From positions 248,001 through 312,000 of the forward strand of contig NZ_MDER01000031.1 in NCBI RefSeq assembly GCF_001721045.1: a stretch of DNA of 64,000 nt. Reading direction: 5' to 3'. Position 1 is the first letter of the stretch. The number at the start of each line of letters is the position of its first letter. A program made the position numbers and the translations under genes. Source of the DNA: Paenibacillus nuruki. GTDB taxonomy: Bacteria; Bacillota; Bacilli; Paenibacillales; Paenibacillaceae. Below the pieces are notes generated by a model that saw only the letters and a program-made list of their open reading frames with translations, was not told where the DNA came from and ran no database searches. This document shows positions 8,395-18,584 of this stretch, piece by piece.

Positions 8395-9443
8395 TAAGCA
8401 TTCACCTCAGCAAGATATGGCTTCCCTACCGCTGGCAAAATCTGTCCACGTTGCAACATATCTCGGATATTCATATCCAGTGTATGCATGCCTAACATTC
8501 GTCCCGTCTGCATCAGACTTTTGATTTGATGTGTTTTTTCAGTACGAATCAGATTGGCGATCGCTGGCGTCTGCATCAGAATCTCAGTCGCACATACTCG
8601 ACCTTGCCCATCAGCTAATGGTAATAACCGCTGTGAAATGATGGCTGTGAGTACCGAAGCTAATTGGATGCGTATCTGTCCTTGTTGATGAGCAGGAAAC
8701 ACATCAATAATCCGATCTACTGTCTGTGGTGCATCACTGGTATGCAAGGTTGCGAATACGAGGTGTCCTGTTTCCGCTGCGGTTACAGCGGCAGAGATCG
8801 TATCCAAATCTCGCATTTCCCCTACCAGTAATACATCAGGGTCTTGCCGTAATGCTGCCCGAATTCCATTGGCAAAGCTTGCTGTATCATGTCCAACTTC
8901 CCTTTGATTCACCAATGAATATCCATGTTCATGTATATATTCAATTGGATCTTCTAACGTCACAATATGCTTGCGTTGATGGGTATTGATATATCCAATC
9001 ATTGCCGCCAGTGTAGAAGATTTACCGCTACCTGTAGGTCCTGTGACAAGCACCAACCCTTGAGGCTTTTCAGTTAATCCTTTGAGCATCGGCGGTAATC
9101 CCAAAGACTCTAATGTAGGAATACGATCAGAAATCGATCTTGCTGCGATACTGATATGACCTTTTTGGCGAAAAACATTGATCCGATAACGCGATCCATT
9201 TTCAAGCATATACGCAAAATCCAATTCGCCTGCTTGCTGAAAAGTAGCCCATTGATCTTCCCTTAATAGCATTTGCGCCATTTCTTCTGTATCACTAGCT
9301 GTAAGAAGTTCCCCTTTACCTGTATGGAGCATCCCGTGAATCCGCATAATAGGTGCTGATCCGGTCGATACATGCAAATCAGAAGCTTCTGCATCTCGCA
9401 TGTTACCAAGTAATTCCTTGATACCCAGACCGATATGAGCCAT
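8394..9443 (-). CDS. pilT: Type IV pilus retraction ATPase PilT
   Basis: A 349-residue hexameric secretion ATPase that depolymerises the pilus (twitching). Visible: Walker A GPTGSGKSS, the acidic box DPDVLLVGEMRD, the histidine box TGHLVFATLHTSDA, and the C-terminal AIANLIRTEK segment, which corresponds to the retraction motif of PilT (usually AIRNLIRE). These separate it from PilB. A GGGGGA site precedes the ATG. Presence of a PilT implies dynamic pili and not only a competence pseudopilus. Confidence 0.95.
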   Translation of the reverse strand: MAHIGLGIKELLGNMRDAEASDLHVSTGSAPIMRIHGMLHTGKGELLTASDTEEMAQMLLREDQWATFQQAGELDFAYMLENGSRYRINVFRQKGHISIAARSISDRIPTLESLGLPPMLKGLTEKPQGLVLVTGPTGSGKSSTLAAMIGYINTHQRKHIVTLEDPIEYIHEHGYSLVNQREVGHDTASFANGIRAALRQDPDVLLVGEMRDLDTISAAVTAAETGHLVFATLHTSDAPQTVDRIIDVFPAHQQGQIRIQLASVLTAIISQRLLPLADGQGRVCATEILMQTPAIANLIRTEKTHQIKSLMQTGRMLGMHTLDMNIRDMLQRGQILPAVGKPYLAEVNA

Positions 9444-9508
9444 TCCTGTCTTTCCCCCTTTAACATTCAGATCATGTTCATCATTCCTAGAGTGGTAGAT
9501 AGCTGTTA

Positions 9509-11173
9509 TTAATAAGCAACGGTTTCACGCATCACTTCTTGAATAGTGGTTACACCTTCTGTGACTTTATGCAATCCATCTACCATCAGTGTGACCATAT
9601 CCTGCGCTTGGGCAGCTTCTCTAATCGCTTCGATCGCTGCACCTTCGGTAATAATTCGGCGTAAATTTTGATCGATCTTAAGCACTTCCTGAATCGCTAC
9701 ACGTCCACGATAACCGGTTTTATTACAGTTACCGCAACCTTTCCCCCGATGGAGTACTTGTACATCTAAGCCATGAGTCTGAAGTACAATCTGCTCTTGG
9801 TCAGTCGGTGTATAAGATTCTTTACAATCCGAGCAAATGCGACGCACTAAGCGCTGAGCGACAATCCCGATCAATGAAGAAGCAATCAGGTAAGGCTCGA
9901 TGCCCATATCTCGCAAACGCATAACAGTACTGACCGCATCGTTGGTATGAATCGTCGATAAAACGAGATGACCTGTTAATGAAGCACGGACAGCAATTTC
10001 TGCGGTCTCATCATCACGTATTTCACCGACCATCACGATATTAGGATCTTGTCTCAAAATCGAACGCAATCCGGCAGCAAATGTTAACCCTATCGAAGGA
10101 TTCACCTGAACTTGATTGACACCTTCTAATTGATATTCCACCGGATCTTCAATCGTAATCACATTGGAACTTTCGGTATTCAATAGATTAAGTGCTGAAT
10201 ATAATGTTGTTGTTTTACCGCTACCTGTAGGGCCTGTGATTAACAAAATGCCGTAAGGCTGTTCAATCATTTCACGAAACCAGACTGCATTTTTACGATC
10301 AAATCCAAGTTGTTCTACCGGCTTCACTCCTGTACTTAAATCCAAAAGTCGAAGCACGATTTTCTCGCCATGCATGGTTGGTAATGAAGATACCCTAATA
10401 TCGACCATTTTGAGATCAAACTGTAGCTTTATTCGTCCATCTTGTGGTAAACGACGTTCAGCAATATTTAATTTCGCCATAATTTTAAGACGAGCCGTGA
10501 TAAATCCTTGCATTTGCTTGGGTATATGACGCTCTGTCCGTAGCACACCGTCAATACGATAACGAATCACCACATCATTTTCACCGGGATCGACATGAAT
10601 ATCAGAAGCTTTCAAATGAACCGCTTGCTGTATCATCTGATTGACCAGTCGAACAATAGGTGAAGCTTCATCGGTAATCTCGGTTTCTTCGATCTCATCT
10701 TGCGTAGGCAATTCGCCCATCATTAGACTCATCGAATCGCGCAGTCCATAGTAATGAGCAATCGCGCGCTGTAATTCATCCCGACTAGAGATCGCTGGCT
10801 CAATACGGAAGCCAGTGGTCATCCGCAAATCTTCGATCGCAAAGTAATCCAGTGGATCAACCATCGCTACCGTTAATTTACTGCCATCTTTCATAAAAGG
10901 AAGTACTTGATATCGCTTCGCCATACTTTCAGGAATGATCTGCGTAATCGCTGGATCAATCTGATATTTAAAAAGACTCACATGAGGAATACCTAATTGA
11001 AGTTCTAACACTTCAATCAACTGCTGCTCCGTGATGAATCCTTGAGCTATTAATACATCACCAAGCTTGCGTTTGGATTTATTTTGTTCGGTCAAAGCTT
11101 GTTGCAATTGTTCTTGCGAAATTAGACCACTTTCAAATAGAAGATCGCCTAATTTCTTTTTCAACATTTTCAT
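9509..11173 (-). CDS. pilB: Type IV pilus extension ATPase PilB with MshEN N-terminus
   Basis: A 554-residue GspE/PilB-type motor ATPase and first gene of the operon. Residues 7-30 and 36-59 are two 24-residue MshEN motifs (KLGDLLxxxGLI...Q and KLGDVLxxxGFI...Q) separated by a 5-residue spacer, the architecture known to bind cyclic di-GMP in MshE-type ATPases. Then follow the N2 domain, Walker A GPTGSGKTTT, acidic and histidine boxes (DPNIVMVGEIRD, LSTIHTNDA) and a tetracysteine zinc site (CSDC...CGNC). GGAGT lies 9 bases before ATG 11173. In both MshEN motifs the leading Arg is Lys. Confidence 0.95.
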   Translation of the reverse strand: MKMLKKKLGDLLFESGLISQEQLQQALTEQNKSKRKLGDVLIAQGFITEQQLIEVLELQLGIPHVSLFKYQIDPAITQIIPESMAKRYQVLPFMKDGSKLTVAMVDPLDYFAIEDLRMTTGFRIEPAISSRDELQRAIAHYYGLRDSMSLMMGELPTQDEIEETEITDEASPIVRLVNQMIQQAVHLKASDIHVDPGENDVVIRYRIDGVLRTERHIPKQMQGFITARLKIMAKLNIAERRLPQDGRIKLQFDLKMVDIRVSSLPTMHGEKIVLRLLDLSTGVKPVEQLGFDRKNAVWFREMIEQPYGILLITGPTGSGKTTTLYSALNLLNTESSNVITIEDPVEYQLEGVNQVQVNPSIGLTFAAGLRSILRQDPNIVMVGEIRDDETAEIAVRASLTGHLVLSTIHTNDAVSTVMRLRDMGIEPYLIASSLIGIVAQRLVRRICSDCKESYTPTDQEQIVLQTHGLDVQVLHRGKGCGNCNKTGYRGRVAIQEVLKIDQNLRRIITEGAAIEAIREAAQAQDMVTLMVDGLHKVTEGVTTIQEVMRETVAY

Positions 11174-11385
11174 TCATTTCAACTCCATAGCCATTATGAT
11201 GACGTACTTATGGATCCATATATGCTTACTTATTCAATAGATAGAATGACAACTAATAAATTGAGTGAAATGACTTTTTGAAATACCCTTTGCAACCGAT
11301 ATATATATCATCTACTCCATTTTTATCGGATAGCTTTACAATATTTGTTATATAACGAACTAGAAATATTAAGGAGAACTGATAC

Positions 11386-14300
11386 ATGAATATCAGAAAG
11401 CGCTGGATCCCTCTTGTTATCGTACTTTTATGCCTAATAATCATACCGATTACCCATATGATGGTGGGTGCTGCTTCCGCATATCCAGTACGTATTTTAG
11501 AAATTAGTGATGATGGAACGTCGTCACTAAAAAGCCAGCTTGCAAATGTGTCTAATTTCACTGTACGTTCGATTCGAATGAAAGAATTTGTAGCCCAACG
11601 TGAAGAATTAGACGGCAAATATGATGCCATCTACATTGGCAAAGGAACGTATAGCACTACAGGCGTTCAAGGAAATAATCACAATACCACTCCCGTCATG
11701 AACGATATTACACATCTCAAAGCGGATGATATTGTGAATAGTTATATCAATAAAGGATTACCGGTTATTTTGCACAATTCGATTCTGAGTCAGACGGCTA
11801 ATACGTCCAAAGCTCAGGCAGATCAGCGTATTTTGTATGATACATTTGCTAAATACAATCAGACCGCATCCAAAGTGAATAATGTATTTTTTGTCGATGA
11901 TAGTGGATTAACTGCACTCGTAACACAAATGAAAAATTCAAGTTCTACGATTAGTGCCTTACTGATGCAGCGTCCTCAGTTTACAGTGACTTCAGCACCT
12001 ATTGATTATTCTGTGAACAAGACCAATGCTTACAAACAAGGGGATACGATCAATTTTGCTTTTAATGTAGATCGTATTACAGATTTTAGTAGTGGAGGGG
12101 TAGAAGCGAATCTGTATCTGGGAATCGATAAAGTGATTACGATGGATAGAGATCAACTGGTAGCGACGACTTCGCTCACTCAATCCAATGGAACGTTACA
12201 ATATAAGCTTCCCAAAGCATATTCAGGTCTACTGTATTGGAAATTAGAAATTGTAGATCGTCAAAGTAGCGGACAGCTCAAAAACTACACCACAGGGATT
12301 ATTCGATATCAAGATGAAAAAACCGTCGTGCGTGTCCTTCAAGTATTACCTTCTGATGGAAATGCTAGCAGTCTGTTAAACACTGCTAATATGACACAAA
12401 GTTATCTCAATAGTGATAATTATAATTTGAATATTACTGTCAAATCGTTCAGTGAATTTAATACGCCTGCTGTCTATGGCACGTTAAATGGAACGTACGA
12501 TATGCTTGTGTTTGGTTTTCGGGATGAATACAATCAGTTCGCTCCGTTAACCGATGCTTCTGCGACAGCGGTTCAGAAATTTATTGCGTCCGGTCAAGGG
12601 GTTATGTTTACCCATGATACGATTTATGACAAAAGTAATACTAACTCTAGCCGATGGCTAAGCTACTTCCAGCCGACTTCGGGTCAGATTGCACCCAAAA
12701 CGAATATTGGTCTGAATGCAGTCTCTGCTTCTTCAAGTACAGCTGTAGTCAATGATGGCTTATTAACACAATATCCATTTGATCTCAGTCAAGCGCCTAC
12801 AAATACAGGCGGTTATGTAGGTCAAATCAATCTTACGCATGACCAGTACTATACGCTGAATTTGGAAGATCCCGATGTCGTCTCCTGGTACAACATTATT
12901 GGTAGTAGTCGTGATGCCGCTGATAGCTGGAATCATTACTATACGTATTCCAAAGGAAATGTAACGTATTCAGGTACAGGTCATACCAATAATAAATTCC
13001 CTCAATGGGAGCAGAAATTATTTGTAAATACGTTGTATCGAGCATTTATCGGATCGAATCATGCTCCGTATATCACAATCAATGCCCCAACCGATCAGAG
13101 CACTAAGCCTTCTTATCTGAAAGACCTTGTTCTAAGCTATATGCCGAATGACTTGGATCTTAAAGATCGTAACGTATATACTAGCGTCAAATTCAAATCA
13201 AACGGCGTGTATCTGCCTGACCTTGAAATTTCAGAAAAAACAGTCTTATCCGGTCAAAATGTAACCGAAACATTTACCAATCCTTTACCACAAGGCGGTA
13301 CTCTTCAAATTGAAATTACAGTCCGTGATAAACAAGGGGCTGTATCTAAGCAGATCACAACATTAAACATTCAACAAACGCGTGCCAATTTGTTAACCGA
13401 TCGTAAAATTGTATCCGGTGTACAAAATGGAGAAATTCAGCGTAATGCACCACTTACAATGTTGTATTCAGTGACTCCGCAACCGATTGCTATTCAGACC
13501 GTCAATTCACAAGAACAAGGGTTTAATAAGCTTCTTATTTCTAATATTCAATATACCGAGAAGTTGCCACCCAACTTAGAAATTGTTGGTAATTTACCTG
13601 AAGGCATGACCAAAGAAGGTACATTAGTTACAGGCTATACATTGAAAAAGACGTTAACTGATATTCCGTACACTCTAACGACCAAAAATAATGTTCAATC
13701 GTATACACCGGATAATCCAAATGCACTTACCTTCTCGGTAGCCGTAACGCCCGTCAGTAAGGGTACGTATAATCTGGTTAATGCCAAGCTAGATTATGCA
13801 GATATTCATAATGCTTTTGAAACTATAAGCGATCTTGGCACACCGGGAGATTACAATATCTTTATGCTAGGCGATATCAATATGAATGCTTCTGGATTTT
13901 CAACAGAAGGTCGTGTTGCAGGAGCTGGAACAGTGACGCTAGCCGGTGGATTCAATATCGGAACCAAGCTTACTTCTGCCGCAACAGGAACAGGCGTATT
14001 GGTAGCAGGTAAAAATCTGAATTTGAGTCTTGCAGGTGGGACGGTAAATTACGGGAATGCTGTTTATGGAGGAATTGCATTTAGTCCTTTCTATATCAAA
14101 ACGGTAAAAGGCACTCCGATCGACTTCGATGCCGCAGGTGCACAGTTACTCAAAAAGACAGACCGATTAGCAACGGTTCCTGCTACAGGAACAACCAAAG
14201 TGGAAACGTCGGGTACGATCACATTAACAGGTACAGACCCTACCACTAATGTATTTAATGTGTCAGGTGCAGACGTCAGCAAAACCAATTCATTTAATAT

Positions 14301-16002
14301 CAATGTACCCGCAGGCTCAACGGTACTGGTTAATATTGATGGAACAGTTGTAAATATGAGCGGTGGATTAACCGTAAGTAGTGGTGTTGATCCTAAGAAA
14401 GTATTGTTCAACTTTAGCGGAGCCACTGCGCTTAATCTAGGCAGTATCAATATTCCGGGCACAGTACTTGCTCCACGAGCAGCGGTTACCTTTGGCGGAG
14501 ATATTCGAGGAACATTGATCGGAGGATCATTAACAGGGACAGGACATAGCGCTTCACTTTATCCATTTGAAGGCGATATTCAAGTTGCTACGCCTGTACC
14601 TACCGAACGGGTCAATATTGTATTCCCAGATATTATCTTCTCATCTGTAGTGCGAATTACCAGTCTGCAATTGCCTAACGATACCTTATGGGTGGGCGAT
14701 CAGAAAACATTAATTCCGATTGTTTTACCAGCAGATGCGAATAACAAAGTACTGCAATGGAAATCAGACAATCCGGCTGTTCTAACCGTAACACCTACAG
14801 GTGAAAATGGAACAATCACTGCTGTTGCACCGGGTACAGCTCGTATTACGATTACATCAACAGATGGTAGCAATATTTCTACAACAGCCACCGTTGTGGT
14901 GACGAATCCAGGGGTATCTATTGTGGGAGCAGATCAACTTAAAGTAGGCGACAGTACTACATTACAAGCGATTCTAGTACCCGCTAACCCTAAAGCAACG
15001 GTCACATGGACATTTAAAAATCCAGCAGACAAAGACAAAGCGACACTGACTCCAACCACTCTCGATCCATGGAAAGTCGTTGTTCGTGGCTATGATTCAG
15101 GAACAGTAACACTGGTAGCTACAGTGACGACCAATGGGGCGCCAAGTCGTACCTATACAGACGAACATCCAATTGTGATCACTAGACCAGTAGAGAAGAT
15201 TACTATTCAAGGTCCAGATATAGTCGCTGTAGGTTCAACGATTAATCTGCAAGCGATCATTTCTCCTGCGAATGCAGATGTACCGAAGTATAGCTGGTCA
15301 TTTGAAAGTCCAACCAGCTCTACAATAGCTGGAATCACTTCCGGTACAGGAGATACCGCTACAATTACAGGAAAGCAAAAAGGAATAGTCACTGTAGTCG
15401 TAAATGCAGGTGGGATTGAAGTAAAAAAACAAGTACAGGTGGTTCAACCTGTGCAAGGACTATCGATTATCGGAGCCAACAAAGTCAATATTAGCGAAAG
15501 CATTAAATTACAAGCGATCTTAACACCAGCAGATGCGGATATACCTGATTTCAAATGGTCTTTCGCTGATCCTGCTCAAAGTAGTTATGCTACGATTATA
15601 GGCACAGGCAATACAGCAGTCGTCACCGGTATCCAAAAAGGAACAGTGACCGTAGTCGTTAGCGGAGGCGGTAAGCAAGCTCAATTGGATGTGCAGGTTG
15701 TACCTGTACTCACTGGGTTACGATTACCAAGTGAGATCCAGATTTGGGAAGGCGATTCGATGAATCTGAACTCGGTATTGTTCTTCACTCCTGCGAATGT
15801 CGACTTAACCGCTGCTCTACAAAATGCGCTTCAATGGAGCACGACCAACACAGGCAATATCTCGTTAACCAAAGATGGTATTGTGAAAGGAATACGGAAA
15901 GGAACGGCTGAAGCCACTGTGATCTACACCGATCAAAATTCGATTCGGGCAACAGTTACGATTAAAGTACTCGCCAAAAATACAAACGGTGATCGCTATT
16001 AA
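11386..16002 (+). CDS. Large secreted protein: DUF5057, choice-of-anchor A and Ig-like domains
   Basis: A 1538-residue exported protein. Residues 1-31 form a signal peptide ending in a small-residue region (VGAASA). About 32-560 match the DUF5057 type (YPVRILEISDDGTSSL, then a second similar RVLQVLPSDGNASSLL segment). About 825-1065 read as a choice-of-anchor A domain (YNIFMLGDINMN, TEGRVAGAGTV, PGTVLAPRAAV, GTLIGGS). About 1090-1530 contain four to five Big_2-like Ig repeats with the VGDS/W-x-S-x-N pattern. No LPXTG or SLH anchor is visible. AAGGAG precedes the ATG. It lies in opposite orientation between two minus-strand pilus operons, so a role as pilus-associated adhesin or matrix protein is an inference from position. 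Confidence 0.85.
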   Translation: MNIRKRWIPLVIVLLCLIIIPITHMMVGAASAYPVRILEISDDGTSSLKSQLANVSNFTVRSIRMKEFVAQREELDGKYDAIYIGKGTYSTTGVQGNNHNTTPVMNDITHLKADDIVNSYINKGLPVILHNSILSQTANTSKAQADQRILYDTFAKYNQTASKVNNVFFVDDSGLTALVTQMKNSSSTISALLMQRPQFTVTSAPIDYSVNKTNAYKQGDTINFAFNVDRITDFSSGGVEANLYLGIDKVITMDRDQLVATTSLTQSNGTLQYKLPKAYSGLLYWKLEIVDRQSSGQLKNYTTGIIRYQDEKTVVRVLQVLPSDGNASSLLNTANMTQSYLNSDNYNLNITVKSFSEFNTPAVYGTLNGTYDMLVFGFRDEYNQFAPLTDASATAVQKFIASGQGVMFTHDTIYDKSNTNSSRWLSYFQPTSGQIAPKTNIGLNAVSASSSTAVVNDGLLTQYPFDLSQAPTNTGGYVGQINLTHDQYYTLNLEDPDVVSWYNIIGSSRDAADSWNHYYTYSKGNVTYSGTGHTNNKFPQWEQKLFVNTLYRAFIGSNHAPYITINAPTDQSTKPSYLKDLVLSYMPNDLDLKDRNVYTSVKFKSNGVYLPDLEISEKTVLSGQNVTETFTNPLPQGGTLQIEITVRDKQGAVSKQITTLNIQQTRANLLTDRKIVSGVQNGEIQRNAPLTMLYSVTPQPIAIQTVNSQEQGFNKLLISNIQYTEKLPPNLEIVGNLPEGMTKEGTLVTGYTLKKTLTDIPYTLTTKNNVQSYTPDNPNALTFSVAVTPVSKGTYNLVNAKLDYADIHNAFETISDLGTPGDYNIFMLGDINMNASGFSTEGRVAGAGTVTLAGGFNIGTKLTSAATGTGVLVAGKNLNLSLAGGTVNYGNAVYGGIAFSPFYIKTVKGTPIDFDAAGAQLLKKTDRLATVPATGTTKVETSGTITLTGTDPTTNVFNVSGADVSKTNSFNINVPAGSTVLVNIDGTVVNMSGGLTVSSGVDPKKVLFNFSGATALNLGSINIPGTVLAPRAAVTFGGDIRGTLIGGSLTGTGHSASLYPFEGDIQVATPVPTERVNIVFPDIIFSSVVRITSLQLPNDTLWVGDQKTLIPIVLPADANNKVLQWKSDNPAVLTVTPTGENGTITAVAPGTARITITSTDGSNISTTATVVVTNPGVSIVGADQLKVGDSTTLQAILVPANPKATVTWTFKNPADKDKATLTPTTLDPWKVVVRGYDSGTVTLVATVTTNGAPSRTYTDEHPIVITRPVEKITIQGPDIVAVGSTINLQAIISPANADVPKYSWSFESPTSSTIAGITSGTGDTATITGKQKGIVTVVVNAGGIEVKKQVQVVQPVQGLSIIGANKVNISESIKLQAILTPADADIPDFKWSFADPAQSSYATIIGTGNTAVVTGIQKGTVTVVVSGGGKQAQLDVQVVPVLTGLRLPSEIQIWEGDSMNLNSVLFFTPANVDLTAALQNALQWSTTNTGNISLTKDGIVKGIRKGTAEATVIYTDQNSIRATVTIKVLAKNTNGDRY

Positions 16003-16044
16003 TTCATTTCCACAGTTGATCATTCAATAACAATAAACAATACC

Positions 16045-16088
16045 AAAAAGGCACTTACGATCTGAATAAAGATCATAAGTGCCTTTTT
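16045..16088. terminator. Bidirectional terminator
   Basis: Arms AAGGCACTTA and TAAGTGCCTT with an inner GATC pairing and runs of A and T at the flanks. It separates the plus-strand adhesin gene from the minus-strand PilX-like gene. Confidence 0.8.
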
Positions 16089-16135
16089 ATTGTGCAACTG
16101 TACGCTTGAGATTCGCTATACAGCCACTCTATTTC

Positions 16136-17956
16136 TTATTTAAGTTCTAACTTACCTACACGTACATTGACTTGTTGAATCCGTGGTAGGCCTGCCTGTT
16201 GATCTGCATATACTCCTTCATTATAGGTTACCCGGAAGCGACTTCCTACATTGGAAGAAGGATTGACTTCGATATCGCTTGCGCCTCCGACAGCATCCCC
16301 GACCACTGCATTAACAGTCAGATCGCCTTTAGCAAAAAAGCCTCCATCCAACCAGAATACCGATCCGACCCCATACAAATCTGCCGCAGCTTCGGTGTAA
16401 AAGAATCCTTTAATCGTTGTCGGTGTACTACTGAATGCTTCGATACGATTGAGTAAAATACCACCTTTGGACATTAAGACAACCTCTTTGCCATTTAACC
16501 CTTTGATTGTAGCGTCTTGAAGAACAGTTGTATAATCGGCTGGATTGCTTGGTTTCTTCATGACATAAATAGTTGCGTCCAAATCAGCTTCTCCCTGAAT
16601 ATTCACATTACCTGCGGTAAGCATATTGGCACGAATCTGAATCGAATTTTTCTGGTAATTATCAATCGTCAAATTCCCATTGAGCAAAAACCATTTTCCT
16701 GCTTTTTGTGCATAATTCAATTGATTAAAAGTAACGCCATCCAGTTCAAGATCACCGTTAAATAAAACAGATTGGTCTAGAGTAGCAAGTGTGACTTTAA
16801 GTTTAGCCATCTGTTCTTCATACGACTGCATAGCGGCAACCGCGGCATTGTATTGATCCCACTCGGTAGATGGAGCGCCTATTGCAGGACGAACGGGAGT
16901 AGCTGGCTTGGTGGGTAATGTTAATTGCTTGATGCCATACCGTTTAGCAACATCGGTCATCAGTTGAGCTGGGTTCTGTCCTGTATTGATGTACATCGTC
17001 TGGATATCATTTCGATTGACCGAGACCGCTTCAGCAATTTTGTCGATAAAGGTCTGATCCAGATTGACCTGTACGAATTTCTTTTTGTTTTTGATATTAA
17101 CTTGTTCTAATGAAATGCCTAACACTCGTCCTAGACTATCATTAGCCAGTGTAGGGTCCATATTAATCGGCGTATACTGGTTACTGACTTTCTCCTCTTG
17201 AATCGCTTCTAACGATTGTACATAAGCATCTCCATTAAGATGTGGGTATTGAGTTGCTTTGGTATGACTGGCTGCTTTGTACGTATAGCGAGCCGTATGA
17301 CTGGTCATCAGACCATCACCTGCGTAGATATTCCCTATAATATTGGGTGCTCCATTTAGAATCAGATTATGTTCTGAACCCAGTGCATAACTTAGAAATT
17401 CGGGAAACGTATCAATATTTACTTCTTGTACCAGTGTGCGAACTACACCATTTACATTGGCTTGCGCCGTTAAAGTAAGTGCATACCGGGTTAACTGGGC
17501 AGTTGCGCCTTTCTCTGGTCCTTTATAAACAATAGACATCAGCTTAGACTGTGATTGCCCTGCTCCTGAGACTTGCAGATCAGTACTCGTCTTCACACCT
17601 GCATTGATCTGATTCTGAATCTGTTGCGTAATACTCAGAATATCTGTATTTAGACTAATCGGATCAATATTTTGCTTCTGATCCAATTGAGCCGTAATAT
17701 AAGCTACCGTTTCATCCAATGACTTCTGCGCTAGATGTAGACTTTGTACATCATTTTCCCGTGTTTCGGTGCGCTTGGCTCCACCTACGGTTGCACTTAA
17801 TACTGCCAGACCCAATACAGTCAAGATCAGAACGACAAACATCACCATTACCAATGCCGATCCTTGTTCTTGCTTATATGGAACAGATCTACCGTTAGTA
17901 TAGGTATGACCTAGCCAAAGCCGAATCTTGTGCGTCCACTTTCGAAATACAGACAT
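16136..17956 (-). CDS. PilX-like type IV pilus assembly/minor pilin protein
   Basis: A 606-residue protein with one N-terminal membrane helix (about 34-55, SALVMVMFVVLILTVLGLA) preceded by a charged cytoplasmic tail, the PilX_N-like arrangement, in which the canonical GFTLIE is absent. The long ectodomain ends in a beta-rich region (about 390-600) with helix-like repeats such as NGDLELDGVTF and NGNLTIDN that resemble stacked beta strands. AAAGGAGG lies just before the ATG. It is the last gene of a three-gene operon with two prepilins, so it probably forms part of the pilus tip or priming complex. It is much longer than classical PilX, so the extra domain may be an adhesive module. Confidence 0.75.
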   Translation of the reverse strand: MSVFRKWTHKIRLWLGHTYTNGRSVPYKQEQGSALVMVMFVVLILTVLGLAVLSATVGGAKRTETRENDVQSLHLAQKSLDETVAYITAQLDQKQNIDPISLNTDILSITQQIQNQINAGVKTSTDLQVSGAGQSQSKLMSIVYKGPEKGATAQLTRYALTLTAQANVNGVVRTLVQEVNIDTFPEFLSYALGSEHNLILNGAPNIIGNIYAGDGLMTSHTARYTYKAASHTKATQYPHLNGDAYVQSLEAIQEEKVSNQYTPINMDPTLANDSLGRVLGISLEQVNIKNKKKFVQVNLDQTFIDKIAEAVSVNRNDIQTMYINTGQNPAQLMTDVAKRYGIKQLTLPTKPATPVRPAIGAPSTEWDQYNAAVAAMQSYEEQMAKLKVTLATLDQSVLFNGDLELDGVTFNQLNYAQKAGKWFLLNGNLTIDNYQKNSIQIRANMLTAGNVNIQGEADLDATIYVMKKPSNPADYTTVLQDATIKGLNGKEVVLMSKGGILLNRIEAFSSTPTTIKGFFYTEAAADLYGVGSVFWLDGGFFAKGDLTVNAVVGDAVGGASDIEVNPSSNVGSRFRVTYNEGVYADQQAGLPRIQQVNVRVGKLELK

Positions 17957-18005
17957 GGATAACCTCCTTTTTCAACCTCTAGCCTTATCCCATGAGTATG
18001 GATTA

Positions 18006-18584
18006 TCAAAATCCAAAATTACTTTCAAGCACTAGACTTTTACTCTGACCTTGTACTGTCTGAGCCAAAGCTAATTTGATCTGAATAATGCCGCTATTAT
18101 AGACTGTTCGACCATCGGACTGAATCTGGATAAACGAACTATCTCCTAACTGAGACTGCACCGCTCTAACCTGATCTTTGGGAAGTACAATTGATGTTAC
18201 TGTAGAAGAGCTACTAATACTCTGCAAATCACCGATATAGAGTGACCCTGCTTGCATATAAATATTCAAAGCTTCTATCGTACCTGTTCCACTCGTTATA
18301 GCAGGATCACGTTCCAGACGGATGCCTATATTTTTGCCATTTACAGTTAACTGACGAACTCGGTCTGGTGAAAAAGTGTATAGCTCTGTAATAATCGAAG
18401 ACATCAAAATATCGCCTTCATCACGCAAAGAATTTTCAACTTTGATCTGGTTGTAACTACGCATTCCAAAATGAGCCACTCCATAGACCATCGTCATGAC
18501 CATAGCTACCAACAGCAGTGTAGGAATCATTTCGACTAATGTAAATCCGTCCTGACGACGTAATCGATTAACGAATTTTCTCAT
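18006..18584 (-). CDS. Minor prepilin, PilW-like
   Basis: A 192-residue prepilin: leader MRKFVNRLRRQDG, cleavage before Phe14, Glu18 at position +5 and a hydrophobic helix. The start is set at ATG 18584 because the class III leader begins there and GGAGGG lies upstream; the longer open frame to 18776 is the antisense-free overlap with the previous gene and is not expected to be translated. The ATG overlaps the end of the PilV-like gene by 17 bp. The ectodomain is beta-rich, as in minor pilins of the PilW/GspJ type, but subtype assignment is from gene order. Confidence 0.85.
   Translation of the reverse strand: MRKFVNRLRRQDGFTLVEMIPTLLLVAMVMTMVYGVAHFGMRSYNQIKVENSLRDEGDILMSSIITELYTFSPDRVRQLTVNGKNIGIRLERDPAITSGTGTIEALNIYMQAGSLYIGDLQSISSSSTVTSIVLPKDQVRAVQSQLGDSSFIQIQSDGRTVYNSGIIQIKLALAQTVQGQSKSLVLESNFGF

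Noticed and set aside
11253-11630. Open frame of 125 codons opposite the start of the DUF5057 gene
   Set aside because: It overlaps the signal-peptide region of a clear secreted protein and has no convincing ribosome binding site or family features.
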